From contig JAILGA010000057.1 in NCBI GenBank assembly GCA_024697225.1, positions 1 through 64,000 on the forward strand: a DNA stretch of 64,000 nucleotides, written 5' to 3'. Positions 53,127 through 60,071 of the stretch are shown here, piece by piece; the first letter of the stretch is position 1; each line of letters begins with the position of its first letter. This DNA is from Lachnospiraceae bacterium (GTDB lineage Bacteria > Bacillota > Clostridia > Lachnospirales > Lachnospiraceae). A program made the position numbers and the translations under genes. Below the pieces are notes generated by a model. It was given only the letters and a program-made list of their open reading frames with translations, ran no database searches and was not told the DNA's origin.

Positions 53127-53891
53127 ATGAACGAAGAGATCAAAAACATCGTCATCCTGGTACTGCAATACAGTGTGGTCGTAAAAGGTATTGAACGGAA
53201 GCTGAATGATGCAAAATTCCAGACAACCGTTTTGACGGATTCTTTTGACAGGATCAGAGATATGTCAGGCACGACAGATCTGTTCATCCTGTATCTTCCG
53301 GGGGATTGCAGCAACAAGGCGGATGTGCTGGAAAAACTGGTATATATCTGCGATCAGGTCAAGAGAACAGGCAGAAACATGATCATGATCGGGGAAGCCA
53401 ACGATCATCCCGAATTGGTGAAGAAGGCGCATGTGATCTCGGATTTCCCATGGCTTGACAGACCCATAGAGATGGATGTCCTCCGGCCCGCGATCGAAGC
53501 GGCGATCGAAGGCAAGACCGTGAGCGTCGGAAAGAAGAGGATCCTGATCGTGGATGACGATCCATCTTATGCCAAAATGGTGCGTGAGTGGATAAAGAGC
53601 GATTATCAGACCAGTGTCGTTACCGCAGGCATGCAGGCGATAACATTTTTGCTGAAGAATCCTGTGGATATGATCCTGCTTGACTATGAGATGCCCGTTG
53701 TCGACGGCCCGCAGGTGCTGCAGATGCTGCGTCAGGAGCCTGCCACTGCAAAGATACCTGTGATCTTTCTTACAGGCGTGGGCACAAAGGATGCGGTGGA
53801 GCGCGTTATGGCGCTGAAACCTGACGGGTACGTCCTGAAATCAACTACAAGGGAGAATCTCCTGAAATATCTGCGCGGCAAAGTGCGGTAG
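53127..53891 (+). CDS. Response regulator with degenerate plus intact receiver (cluster gene 8)
   Basis: A 254-residue protein with two receiver-like halves. The first (1-128) has lost the phosphorylation Asp: the strand reads DLFILYLPGD. The second (135-253) is intact, with IVDDDPSYAK, Asp186 in ILLDYEMPVVDG, Thr in FLTGVG and Lys in YVLKSTT. No DNA-binding or enzymatic output is attached, so it should act by protein contact, like CheY-type relays. ATG 53127 follows GGAGGATAC. It ends the cluster. Confidence 0.9.
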   Translation: MNEEIKNIVILVLQYSVVVKGIERKLNDAKFQTTVLTDSFDRIRDMSGTTDLFILYLPGDCSNKADVLEKLVYICDQVKRTGRNMIMIGEANDHPELVKKAHVISDFPWLDRPIEMDVLRPAIEAAIEGKTVSVGKKRILIVDDDPSYAKMVREWIKSDYQTSVVTAGMQAITFLLKNPVDMILLDYEMPVVDGPQVLQMLRQEPATAKIPVIFLTGVGTKDAVERVMALKPDGYVLKSTTRENLLKYLRGKVR

Positions 53892-53900
53892 AATAGCGGA

Positions 53901-54356
53901 CTACTGTTTTACTATCTCGGAAGAATCAAGCATGATCGTGAACGGACCATCGTTTGTAAGCGAAACCTTCATGTCAGCCCCGAATTCTCCGTGCTGAACG
54001 TTTTCAACCCTTTCCCCGCATTTCTTTATGACATATTCATACAACCCGTTTGCAAGCTCAGGCGAGCCGGCATAGGTAAAGCCCGGGCGGTTCCCGCGTG
54101 AGCAGTCGGCATACAGTGTAAACTGTGATACGATCAGAAGCTCACCGTTGACATCACTTATGGAGAGGTTTGTTTTTCCGTTCTCGTCCGCAAAAATGCG
54201 CAGATTAAGCATTTTCTGAATCATTTTGTCCGCGATCGCTTCGTTGTCCCCCTGCCCGACACCTGCAAGTACGAGTAAACCTCTGCCGATGTGCCCTATA
54301 ACTTTATCGTCCACCTCAACAGATGCGTCTGTCACTCTTTGTATAAGCAGTTTCAT
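53901..54356 (-). CDS. dtd: D-aminoacyl-tRNA deacylase
   Basis: A 151-residue protein. It frees D-amino acids wrongly attached to tRNA, acting in the cytoplasm as a dimer. The active-site strands are [12 protein letters not shown] and the Gly-cisPro motif NDGPFTIML (family consensus GPVT, so Val is replaced by Phe). ATG 54356 is favoured over 54359 by spacing from GGAG. It overlaps the stop of the upstream radical SAM gene by a few bases, so the two are co-transcribed. Confidence 0.95.
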   Translation of the reverse strand: MKLLIQRVTDASVEVDDKVIGHIGRGLLVLAGVGQGDNEAIADKMIQKMLNLRIFADENGKTNLSISDVNGELLIVSQFTLYADCSRGNRPGFTYAGSPELANGLYEYVIKKCGERVENVQHGEFGADMKVSLTNDGPFTIMLDSSEIVKQ

Positions 54357-55246
54357 CATGTTCTCCTTATCATGGATTCGCGCAGTTCTCTGTTGAGCCT
54401 GTTCAGAACGCGCTTCTTGTCAAGACACCACAGAGGTGCAAGCAGCAGGCGCCTGGGACCGTCGCCGGTCATGCGATGCAATACTGTGTCAGATGGCAAT
54501 ATTCTTGCACATTCTCCGATGAGTGCCGCATAGGCTTCAAGATCCATAAGCTCAAAAGGCTCTTTTTCGTATTCCTCCGCCATGGCGGTTCCTTTGAGGA
54601 TCTGCAGCATCTGGATCTTGATCCCGTCAAGAGCAGGATCAAGCTTTGAAAGATATCGGATCGAATCCAGCATGTCTTTTCGGGATTCCCCGGGAAGATT
54701 CATGATCATGTGCACGATCACCGAAAAACCTGCACTTTTGAGCCTGACATACGACTCATCAAAAACGGAGAGGGGATAACCGCGGTGGATGCGCAGGGCT
54801 GTCTCATCATGAATTGTCTGCAACCCCAATTCCACCCACACGGGTTTTATTTCATTCAGTTCAAGAAGCATATCCATCACTTCAGGCCCCAGACAGTCAG
54901 GCCTGGTGCCCAATGACAATGCTGCGATCTCATCCCGCATGATCGTATCCAGATAGAGCCTGCGTAGGCGGTCAATGTTCCCATAGGTGTTGGTGAAGGC
55001 CTGGAAATAGGCAATGAAACGCTGTGCGTTTGTTTTGCCTGCGATCCGGGTTTTTGCCACTCTTATCTGCTCGTCGACGGGCGCCGCAGGTGCGGCAAAC
55101 TCACCCGAACCGCCCGCCGAGCAAAAGGTACAGCCGCCGTGGCCGGCGTGCCCGTCGCGATTTGGACATGAGCAGCCGGAACTCAATGAAAGACGATATG
55201 TTTTTTCTCCGAATTCGGCGCGGAGATAGTCGGACAGCATTTTCAT
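54356..55246 (-). CDS. TIGR01212-family radical SAM protein
   Basis: A 296-residue protein starting [20 protein letters not shown]. The radical SAM cluster cysteines are in [64 protein letters not shown] and [10 protein letters not shown] are the hallmarks of this family (YhcC/elp3-like), whose reaction is unknown. No ribosome site precedes ATG 55246, but TATAAT lies 7 bases before it, so a leaderless message is possible. The frame extends to 55324 without better starts. Confidence 0.92.
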   Translation of the reverse strand: MKMLSDYLRAEFGEKTYRLSLSSGCSCPNRDGHAGHGGCTFCSAGGSGEFAAPAAPVDEQIRVAKTRIAGKTNAQRFIAYFQAFTNTYGNIDRLRRLYLDTIMRDEIAALSLGTRPDCLGPEVMDMLLELNEIKPVWVELGLQTIHDETALRIHRGYPLSVFDESYVRLKSAGFSVIVHMIMNLPGESRKDMLDSIRYLSKLDPALDGIKIQMLQILKGTAMAEEYEKEPFELMDLEAYAALIGECARILPSDTVLHRMTGDGPRRLLLAPLWCLDKKRVLNRLNRELRESMIRRT

Positions 55247-55312
55247 GCAGGTTATTATAGCACAGAGTTTCGATAAAACGCTGCGTGTAATGAACAGAAA
55301 AGAATCCCTGAA

Positions 55313-55354
55313 TTGCAAAAGCAAATGTCCATTAGCGGGAATTTACTTTTGCAA
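55313..55354 (-). repeat. Inverted repeat at the end of the pseF-like gene
   Basis: TTGCAAAAG (55313-55321) and CTTTTGCAA (55346-55354) are perfect inverted copies; the second arm overlaps the last codons of the downstream gene. It may serve as a terminator, but it lacks a clear T-run. Confidence 0.4.
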
Positions 55355-56071
55355 CTCAGCTGATTTTAGCATTTGATATTTCAATTCCGCGAGCTTCCAA
55401 TCGGTCAAAGTGTCGATGTCCTGTACCTCCATTTCACTGACAATGATAGGCTTTGCCTTATCTACAGAAGAACCGGTCTTTCTGAAACTTTCTGTCCTGA
55501 AGAAATAGAATTGTCCGCTGTCGTGTAAGATCGGGCAAAGGTCCTGTGATCTTTTCATGTAATCCGCATGCTTAACCGGGAGAACATAGCCGTCCTTCAT
55601 GATCAGGCCCCTTTGCGGCGGGAAGGAAAACTGCACAACAGGGAAGACCGTGTTACACTCTTCTGACATCAACAGTTCGTAAGCCTCTCTCAACCTGTCG
55701 GCTGTAATGAGCGGCGCCGTCGGATAAAGATTGCACATAATATCGAAGCGCAGACCGAGTTCCTCATATCTGTCAAGGACCTCCAATAGTGCGTCTTCTG
55801 TGGTTGACTGGTCGTCAGATGTTCTACTGCTTCGCAAAAAGGGAACTTCTGCACCATACTCTCTGGCTATAGTGGCAATCTCTTCGTCATCTGTTGATAC
55901 CATGACCAGATCGAAAAGCCCACTATCCCGCGCTGTCTGAATCGAGTATGCTATGATCGGCTTTCCGCAAAAATCGCGGATATTCTTTCGCGGAATCCTT
56001 TTTGACCCGCCCCTGGCTGTGATGATCGCTATAGTTTTTTGATTATGGTTTTCTGATTCTCTGTGATTCAT
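55343..56071 (-). CDS. pseF: Orphan CMP-sialate/pseudaminate cytidylyltransferase
   Basis: A 242-residue nucleotidyltransferase. The first motif is IITARGGSKRIPRKNI, the metal Asp is in MVSTDDEEI, and QSTTEDALLEVLDRY and SGQFYFF are family features. The protein resembles PseF, which activates pseudaminic acid, more than NeuA, by its short length and RKNIRDFCGKPII start. No other sialate or pseudaminate synthesis genes are nearby, so the pathway must be elsewhere. GGGGGG lies before the start ATG 56071. Confidence 0.85.
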   Translation of the reverse strand: MNHRESENHNQKTIAIITARGGSKRIPRKNIRDFCGKPIIAYSIQTARDSGLFDLVMVSTDDEEIATIAREYGAEVPFLRSSRTSDDQSTTEDALLEVLDRYEELGLRFDIMCNLYPTAPLITADRLREAYELLMSEECNTVFPVVQFSFPPQRGLIMKDGYVLPVKHADYMKRSQDLCPILHDSGQFYFFRTESFRKTGSSVDKAKPIIVSEMEVQDIDTLTDWKLAELKYQMLKSAELQK

Positions 56072-56101
56072 ACCGGCCCCCCATTTTGAACAACAAAATA
56101 G

Positions 56102-56131
56102 GCAAAGGCACCTTGATTGGCGCCTTTGCCA
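56102..56131. repeat. Inverted repeat in the leader of the cytidylyltransferase gene
   Basis: GGCAAAGGC (56102-56110) and GCCTTTGCC (56123-56131) pair around a 12-base loop. On the reverse strand TATTTTGTTG follows, which could act as a weak terminator or attenuator before the gene. Confidence 0.4.
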
Positions 56132-56317
56132 TACGCATATTATACTACAATGTTTTTTCTGTTAACAGCATGTACATTAAATATGTCTGCTGGTCAAAAA
56201 GTGATGAACCCCTAATCAAAAGACGATAAGTAAACACGTCCTTTAGCGCGTATATTATTCCCTTGGAAATGATGAAACCGCCGGAAAACGGCAAACTGTC
56301 AGATGGAGGAAGAAGAA

Positions 56318-56500
56318 ATGAAACTGTGGAACAAGAAGGAAACGATCGAGCTATATTCTGAGAGTCAAAAGGACAACATAATCGAACGTCTGGAATCTGC
56401 GCATGTCAATTTTCAGATTCAAGAAGTAGAAAATCTTTTCACTGCCGGAAAGCATTTCAATATCAGTGTTGATGCTAACGACATAAAAAAGATCGCGTGA
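56318..56500 (+). CDS. Small protein of unknown function
   Basis: A 60-residue protein starting at ATG 56318 behind GGAGGAAGAA (an in-frame ATG at 56303 is inside that site). The sequence KLWNKKETIELYSESQKDNI, ERLESAHVNFQIQEVENLF, GKHFNISVDANDIKKI has a helix-strand pattern and no Cys. I do not recognise it. A GC-rich hairpin (56549-56585, GAGAGGAG and CTCCTC followed by TTTTT) downstream may be its terminator. Confidence 0.6.
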   Translation: MKLWNKKETIELYSESQKDNIIERLESAHVNFQIQEVENLFTAGKHFNISVDANDIKKIA

Positions 56501-56548
56501 CTACGGACAAGTTTTGCGCACGAAAGGCGCGAGATGAGGCGGTGAAGA

Positions 56549-56585
56549 GAGGAGTGGCGGACATGTCCAGAAGCTCCTCTTTTTG
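56549..56585 (+). terminator. Probable terminator of the 60-residue protein gene
   Basis: AGAGGAG (about 56549-56555) and CTCCTCT (about 56575-56581) pair, with a short GGAC/GTCC inner hairpin, then TTTT. The arms are modest, so confidence is moderate. Confidence 0.5.
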
Positions 56586-56664
56586 CTATACTGTGATAGA
56601 CCCGACTGCTGATACGAGAGGAAATGAGCATGAAGACCGTTGAAACGTAAGAGGGCTAACGAAC

Positions 56665-56988
56665 TCACCCGTATATTACCTCCGGTGGGCACGCCCGATC
56701 ATCGATATAGTAGTCACAGGTTATCTTTCGGGAGTTGTTGCCATATTTCTCCACTATCTCCGGCAGATTGTCGTTGACCGCGTCAAATTCCAGCTCCTGT
56801 TCGCTGCACCACGATAAGGCAGAATCCAGGGCATCACCCGCACGGCAAGTCCATAGGATCAGTTTGTTTCCGCGCCGCTTAGACGCCTTAAGATAGTTGA
56901 TCAGAGGCGTGTTTGGTTCACCAAGAGCTGGCCACTCGCTAAAGCAGAGCGTTCCGTCAAAATCAACGGCTATTATCTTGTTTTCCAT
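56665..56988 (-). CDS. Small HAD-like hydrolase
   Basis: A 107-residue protein. Motif I is IIAVDFDGTLCF, motif II-like LILWTCRAG, and the last acidic pair is in CDYYIDDRACPP. The core fold fits the HAD superfamily, but the length is too short for a cap domain; such short proteins are typical of phages and mobile regions. GGGAGG precedes ATG 56988. A promoter with a LexA-like palindrome lies upstream (57062-57090), so damage-induced expression is possible. Confidence 0.8.
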   Translation of the reverse strand: MENKIIAVDFDGTLCFSEWPALGEPNTPLINYLKASKRRGNKLILWTCRAGDALDSALSWCSEQELEFDAVNDNLPEIVEKYGNNSRKITCDYYIDDRACPPEVIYG

Positions 56989-57061
56989 AGAGAAATACCT
57001 CCCCGTGTATGCAACAAAAGCACTTATACAGTCGGGAGACGCGCGTCTTTCCCTTGTTTAT

Positions 57062-57090
57062 ATAATAGAACACGTGTTCGATATTTGCAA
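57062..57090 (-). promoter_or_regulatory. Promoter with LexA-like box before the HAD gene
   Basis: On the reverse strand TTGCAA (57090-57085) and TATTAT (57067-57062) are 17 bases apart. The spacer contains the perfect palindrome GAACACGTGTTC (57068-57079). This fits the Firmicute LexA box pattern (GAAC, four bases, GTTC). It would block polymerase until LexA is cleaved. Confidence 0.55.
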
Positions 57091-57102
57091 CCGCTAGATA
57101 TA

Positions 57103-57331
57103 GGGGAGGCATCCGACCTGACCCCTATGGACTGATTAAGCTGGGGTGTTATTGTACAGCGTTTGCGCTGTATGAGATTACGCTCGGAGGGGCAGGAGAA
57201 AGGCTCAGAGAATCCGACAAATTGGATGATGCAGATCTGGATTTCCTGAAAAAAGCAACCAAAGAAAGAAGCTACAGGGAATTTGCAGCCGAAAACCTGG
57301 ACGAACTGGAGCTTATGATATCAGCTATCTG
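57103..57331 (+). pseudogene. 5'-truncated gene remnant
   Basis: An open frame ends at TGA 57329-57331 and reads GIRPDPYGLIKLGCYCTAF, ALYEITLGGAGERLRES, FLKKATKERSYREFAAEN, then LDELELMISAI. It is coding in composition but has no ATG, GTG or TTG start, and an in-frame TAG closes the frame about 40 bases before this start. It looks like the surviving C-terminal part of a small protein. The family is unknown. Confidence 0.45.
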
Positions 57332-57440
57332 ATCATAAGCGCAGGATGCCGTGTTAGACTTCACAATCTCTCCTCGCGGTGGTAGACTGATTGTTGTTGC
57401 CGGAAAAATCTCAACTAAAGTTCACAAAGGGCATTATAAG

Positions 57441-58475
57441 ATGAAGAAGATACTGATAGTGCTTGCGGCTGTTTTATTACTTGTCGCCATCGCTGTGATC
57501 GGTTACAGGGTGCATATGAGTTATGATATCGAGCCGCATGAGTATTACGATACTAAGACCATGACGGCGCAGGGGCGCACTTATGACAAAAGCTCCGTGG
57601 TATATATGACCTCCGACATTAGCCCGGAGGGCTTGCAGAAGGCATATGATTCCCTGGAAATCAACCTTACGGGCAAAGTAGCCGTTAAGCTTTCAACCGG
57701 TGAGGCGGGAAATCCCAACTATCTGTCACCTGAACTCATCAAGGATCTTGTTCAGCGTCTGAACGGCACGATCATCGAGTGCAATACCGCGTACAGCGGC
57801 TCCAAAAGAGCTGAGACGGCGATGCACATGCAGGTGGCCAAAGACCATGGCTTTACAGATATCGCGGAGGTCGACATCATGGATGCGGACGGATATATGG
57901 TCATACCTGTCGAGGGCGGAGTCAACCTGAAGGAAAACTGGGTTGGAAAGGATCTTGCCGACTATGATTCGGTACTGGTTCTCACTCATTTCAAAGGTCA
58001 TCCCATGGGCGGTTTCGGAGGATCCCTGAAAAATATCTCGATAGGCATCGCTTCTGCGGAGGGCAAGACCCGCATTCACTCGGGCGGTGTATTCTCCAAA
58101 CCTCCCATTGATGTGGGGGCTATGCTGACCAATCAGGATGTATTCACCGAGTCCATGGCCGAAGCGGCAAAGTCCGTACATGATTATGAAGGCCACGGAG
58201 AGCGCATCGTATATATCAATGTCATGAACCGCATGTCGGTGGACTGCGACTGCGTTTCTTCGCCGGCTGAGGTTGATATGCACGATATAGGTATTCTGGC
58301 ATCACGTGATCCGGTGGCTCTTGATCAGGCGTGTATAGACCTTGTCTTTGCAGCTGATGACGGAGATTCGCTGAGGGAACGCATTCTCAGCAAAAACGGG
58401 CTGCACATTCTGGGACATGCTCAGGAGATCGGCCTGGGAAACCGTGCATATGAACTTGTAAGCCTGGATGTTTAA
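57441..58475 (+). CDS. DUF362-domain protein
   Basis: A 344-residue protein starting at ATG 57441 (AAAGG lies 11 bases upstream). A membrane helix (ILIVLAAVLLLVAIAVIGY) anchors it. The outer DUF362 domain has VAVKLSTGEAGNPNYL, ETAMHMQVAKDHGF, VLVLTHFKGHPMGGFGGSLK and DVGAMLTNQDVF, with a C-terminal CDCVSSPAEVDMHDIGILAS. Cys residues in CDCV may bind a metal or cluster, but no ferredoxin-type spacing is present. The function is undefined. Its stop codon lies in the first copy of a 60-bp repeat that precedes the permease gene. Confidence 0.85.
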   Translation: MKKILIVLAAVLLLVAIAVIGYRVHMSYDIEPHEYYDTKTMTAQGRTYDKSSVVYMTSDISPEGLQKAYDSLEINLTGKVAVKLSTGEAGNPNYLSPELIKDLVQRLNGTIIECNTAYSGSKRAETAMHMQVAKDHGFTDIAEVDIMDADGYMVIPVEGGVNLKENWVGKDLADYDSVLVLTHFKGHPMGGFGGSLKNISIGIASAEGKTRIHSGGVFSKPPIDVGAMLTNQDVFTESMAEAAKSVHDYEGHGERIVYINVMNRMSVDCDCVSSPAEVDMHDIGILASRDPVALDQACIDLVFAADDGDSLRERILSKNGLHILGHAQEIGLGNRAYELVSLDV

Positions 58476-58487
58476 GGGGCGCGCTGC

Positions 58488-58535
58488 ATGGAGATCATAT
58501 ATTTGCTGAATGATTTTTTTCTTCTGACTGTTTAA
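58488..58535 (+). other. Repeat-encoded mini reading frame 1
   Basis: ATG 58488 to TAA 58535 encodes MEIIYLLNDFFLLTV. The TAA of the DUF362 gene forms part of its ribosome site (TTTAAGGGG). The peptide is hydrophobic. It may be translated by coupling from DUF362 and lead into the next copy. Confidence 0.4.
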
Positions 58536-58547
58536 GGATAGCACTGC

Positions 58548-58595
58548 ATGGAGATCATATATTTGCTGAATGATTTTGTTCTTCTGACTGTTTAA
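58548..58595 (+). other. Repeat-encoded mini reading frame 2
   Basis: ATG 58548 to TAA 58595 encodes MEIIYLLNDFVLLTV, differing from frame 1 at one residue. Its TAA runs into AAGGA, which lies 10 bases before the permease ATG at 58608. Confidence 0.4.
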
Positions 58596-58607
58596 GGATA
58601 GCGCTGC

Positions 58608-59507
58608 ATGGAGATCATACAAAGGGAAGGGATTTACATCTGGTATTATTTCTCGAGGCAGTTTTCGCAGATCTTCGGATACTGGGTGGCCGGAATGCTG
58701 ATCGGTTCGGCGGTCTCGGTATTTTTCAAGGATAAGATCCACGGGCTCGTCAGAAATATCGGCGATGGAGCCGGCGATGTGTTCGGGATCGTGGTCGCTG
58801 CAGTTCTGGGTATATTGTCACCACTGTGCATGTACGGAACCGTCCCAATTGCCGCTTCTTTTTCCAGGGGCGGGATGAAAGACGGCTGGCTCGCCGCATT
58901 TATGATGAGTTCGATCCTTTTGAATCCCCAGCTTGTGATCTACAGTGCTGCCCTCGGCGGGGCAGCGCTTGCGGTGCGTATCGTAAGCTGCTTTCTCTGC
59001 GGAATAGCTGCGGGCGTGGTGGTCCTGTGTCTCTTTCGCGGCGGATCATTCTTTGATTTCACTGGCTTTGACGAGCCGAAAAACCGGGACACCGATCCGA
59101 ATCCTGTCGTGAGATATGTCAAAAACCTCGGACGAAACATTCGCGCTACAGGTTTATATTTTCTTGCGGGCGTTTTTCTTTCGGCACTGTTTCAGAGATA
59201 TATCCCGCAGGAGTGGATGACCGCCCTGTTCGGAGGAAGCGAGGCTTGGGGCGTACTTATGGCGTCTACCATCGGCGTGCCGCTCTATGTATGCGGCGGC
59301 GGAACGATACCGATCCTGCAGGCCTGGCTTGCGGATGGTATGAGCATGGGAAGCGCGGCGGCTTTTATGATAACCGGCCCCGCAACCAAGATAACCAATC
59401 TCGGCGCGCTCAAAGCGGTGCTTGGCGCAAAGCATTTCCTTTTCTACTGGCTATTTGTGATACTGTTCTCATGTATCGCTGGACTCGCTGTGAACGCGGT
59501 GCTGTAG
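58608..59507 (+). CDS. ArsP/DUF318-family permease
   Basis: A 299-residue membrane protein with about eight helices in two halves. Each half carries the family motif: SPLCMYGTVPIAAS in the first and GVPLYVCGGGTIPILQA in the second, with GPATKITNLGALKA nearby. These proteins (YraQ, ArsP) export organic arsenicals or metal-linked compounds in known cases; the substrate here is unknown. Its first codons MEII are copied in the preceding repeats, so its start is part of the third repeat copy. No promoter is visible between it and the DUF362 gene. Confidence 0.88.
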   Translation: MEIIQREGIYIWYYFSRQFSQIFGYWVAGMLIGSAVSVFFKDKIHGLVRNIGDGAGDVFGIVVAAVLGILSPLCMYGTVPIAASFSRGGMKDGWLAAFMMSSILLNPQLVIYSAALGGAALAVRIVSCFLCGIAAGVVVLCLFRGGSFFDFTGFDEPKNRDTDPNPVVRYVKNLGRNIRATGLYFLAGVFLSALFQRYIPQEWMTALFGGSEAWGVLMASTIGVPLYVCGGGTIPILQAWLADGMSMGSAAAFMITGPATKITNLGALKAVLGAKHFLFYWLFVILFSCIAGLAVNAVL

Positions 59508-59806
59508 GAGGAGACTTCTTCCGGAGTGGCATATCTGGTTGATCGGACACGGTCGGAATTTATACTTATGCAATTTAGAAAAGAGCAAAAATACGAGAAT
59601 GATTGCTTTTTGACCGGATCTGGCCCGCGGCATTCTTGATTTCTCAGACACACGCGTATAAAACAGACAGAAACAGTAGAAATTATGGCAATATAAACCC
59701 AGATGCAAGATTCATACGCGTACATTTTTGTATCACGCCACAAAACCAGATCCCAATGGCGATAATTGCGGCATGAAGCAGTGCCGATGTTTTTTTGTGA
59801 AAGCAT
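59508..59806. other. Gene-free interval
   Basis: About 300 bases follow the permease gene with no plausible gene. The composition is mixed, with several A/T-rich runs. No terminator with a clear stem and T-run was seen. Confidence 0.5.
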
Positions 59807-59835
59807 TTGGACATACCAATCTGTCGGCGTATAAT
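59807..59835 (+). promoter_or_regulatory. Promoter of the MocA-AKR fusion gene
   Basis: TTGGAC (59807-59812) and TATAAT (59830-59835) are 17 bases apart. Transcription would begin near 59842 and give a leader of about 230 bases holding the 35-bp repeat array. Confidence 0.75.
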
Positions 59836-59861
59836 GTTAGAAGTTGTTAAGTTGATGCTGA

Positions 59862-60036
59862 ATGCAGAAAAAATGTTAGCAGCGGTTTTATCCTGAATGC
59901 AGGTGGAATGTAAGCAATTGTTTTGATCCTGATGCAGGTAAATGTAAGCAGCTGTTTTTATCATGAATGCAGGTAAATATAAGAAACTGTTTTGATGCTG
60001 AATGCAGGTAAATAAAGAACTCGCAAGGTGATGCGG
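59862..60036 (+). repeat. Five 35-bp tandem repeats in the leader of gene 60072
   Basis: ATGCAG occurs at 59862, 59897, 59932, 59967 and 60002, exactly 35 bases apart, each within a unit GAATGCAGGTAAATGTAAG-like followed by (A/C)NCTGTTTTNA. Because 35 is not a multiple of three, each ATG opens a different short frame; several stop at the TAA or TGA of the next unit. Confidence 0.85.
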
Positions 60037-60071
60037 TTAGTTGATGCGATTCATTACAAAGGGGGGCAAAA

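Larger units (their letters stand above)
58471..58630 (+). repeat. 60-bp tandem repeat over stop and start signals
   Basis: TTTAAGG begins at 58471, 58531 and 58591, exactly 60 bases apart. Each unit contains a TAA stop, AAGG, and CTGCATGGAGATCATA with an ATG 17 bases after the TTT. The third copy carries the permease start. Copies one and two are nearly identical apart from a few bases. Confidence 0.9.

Noticed and set aside
58302-58742. Reverse-strand frame with YDLHA repeats
   Set aside because: Product of the 60-bp DNA repeat (20 codons) antisense to DUF362 and permease genes.
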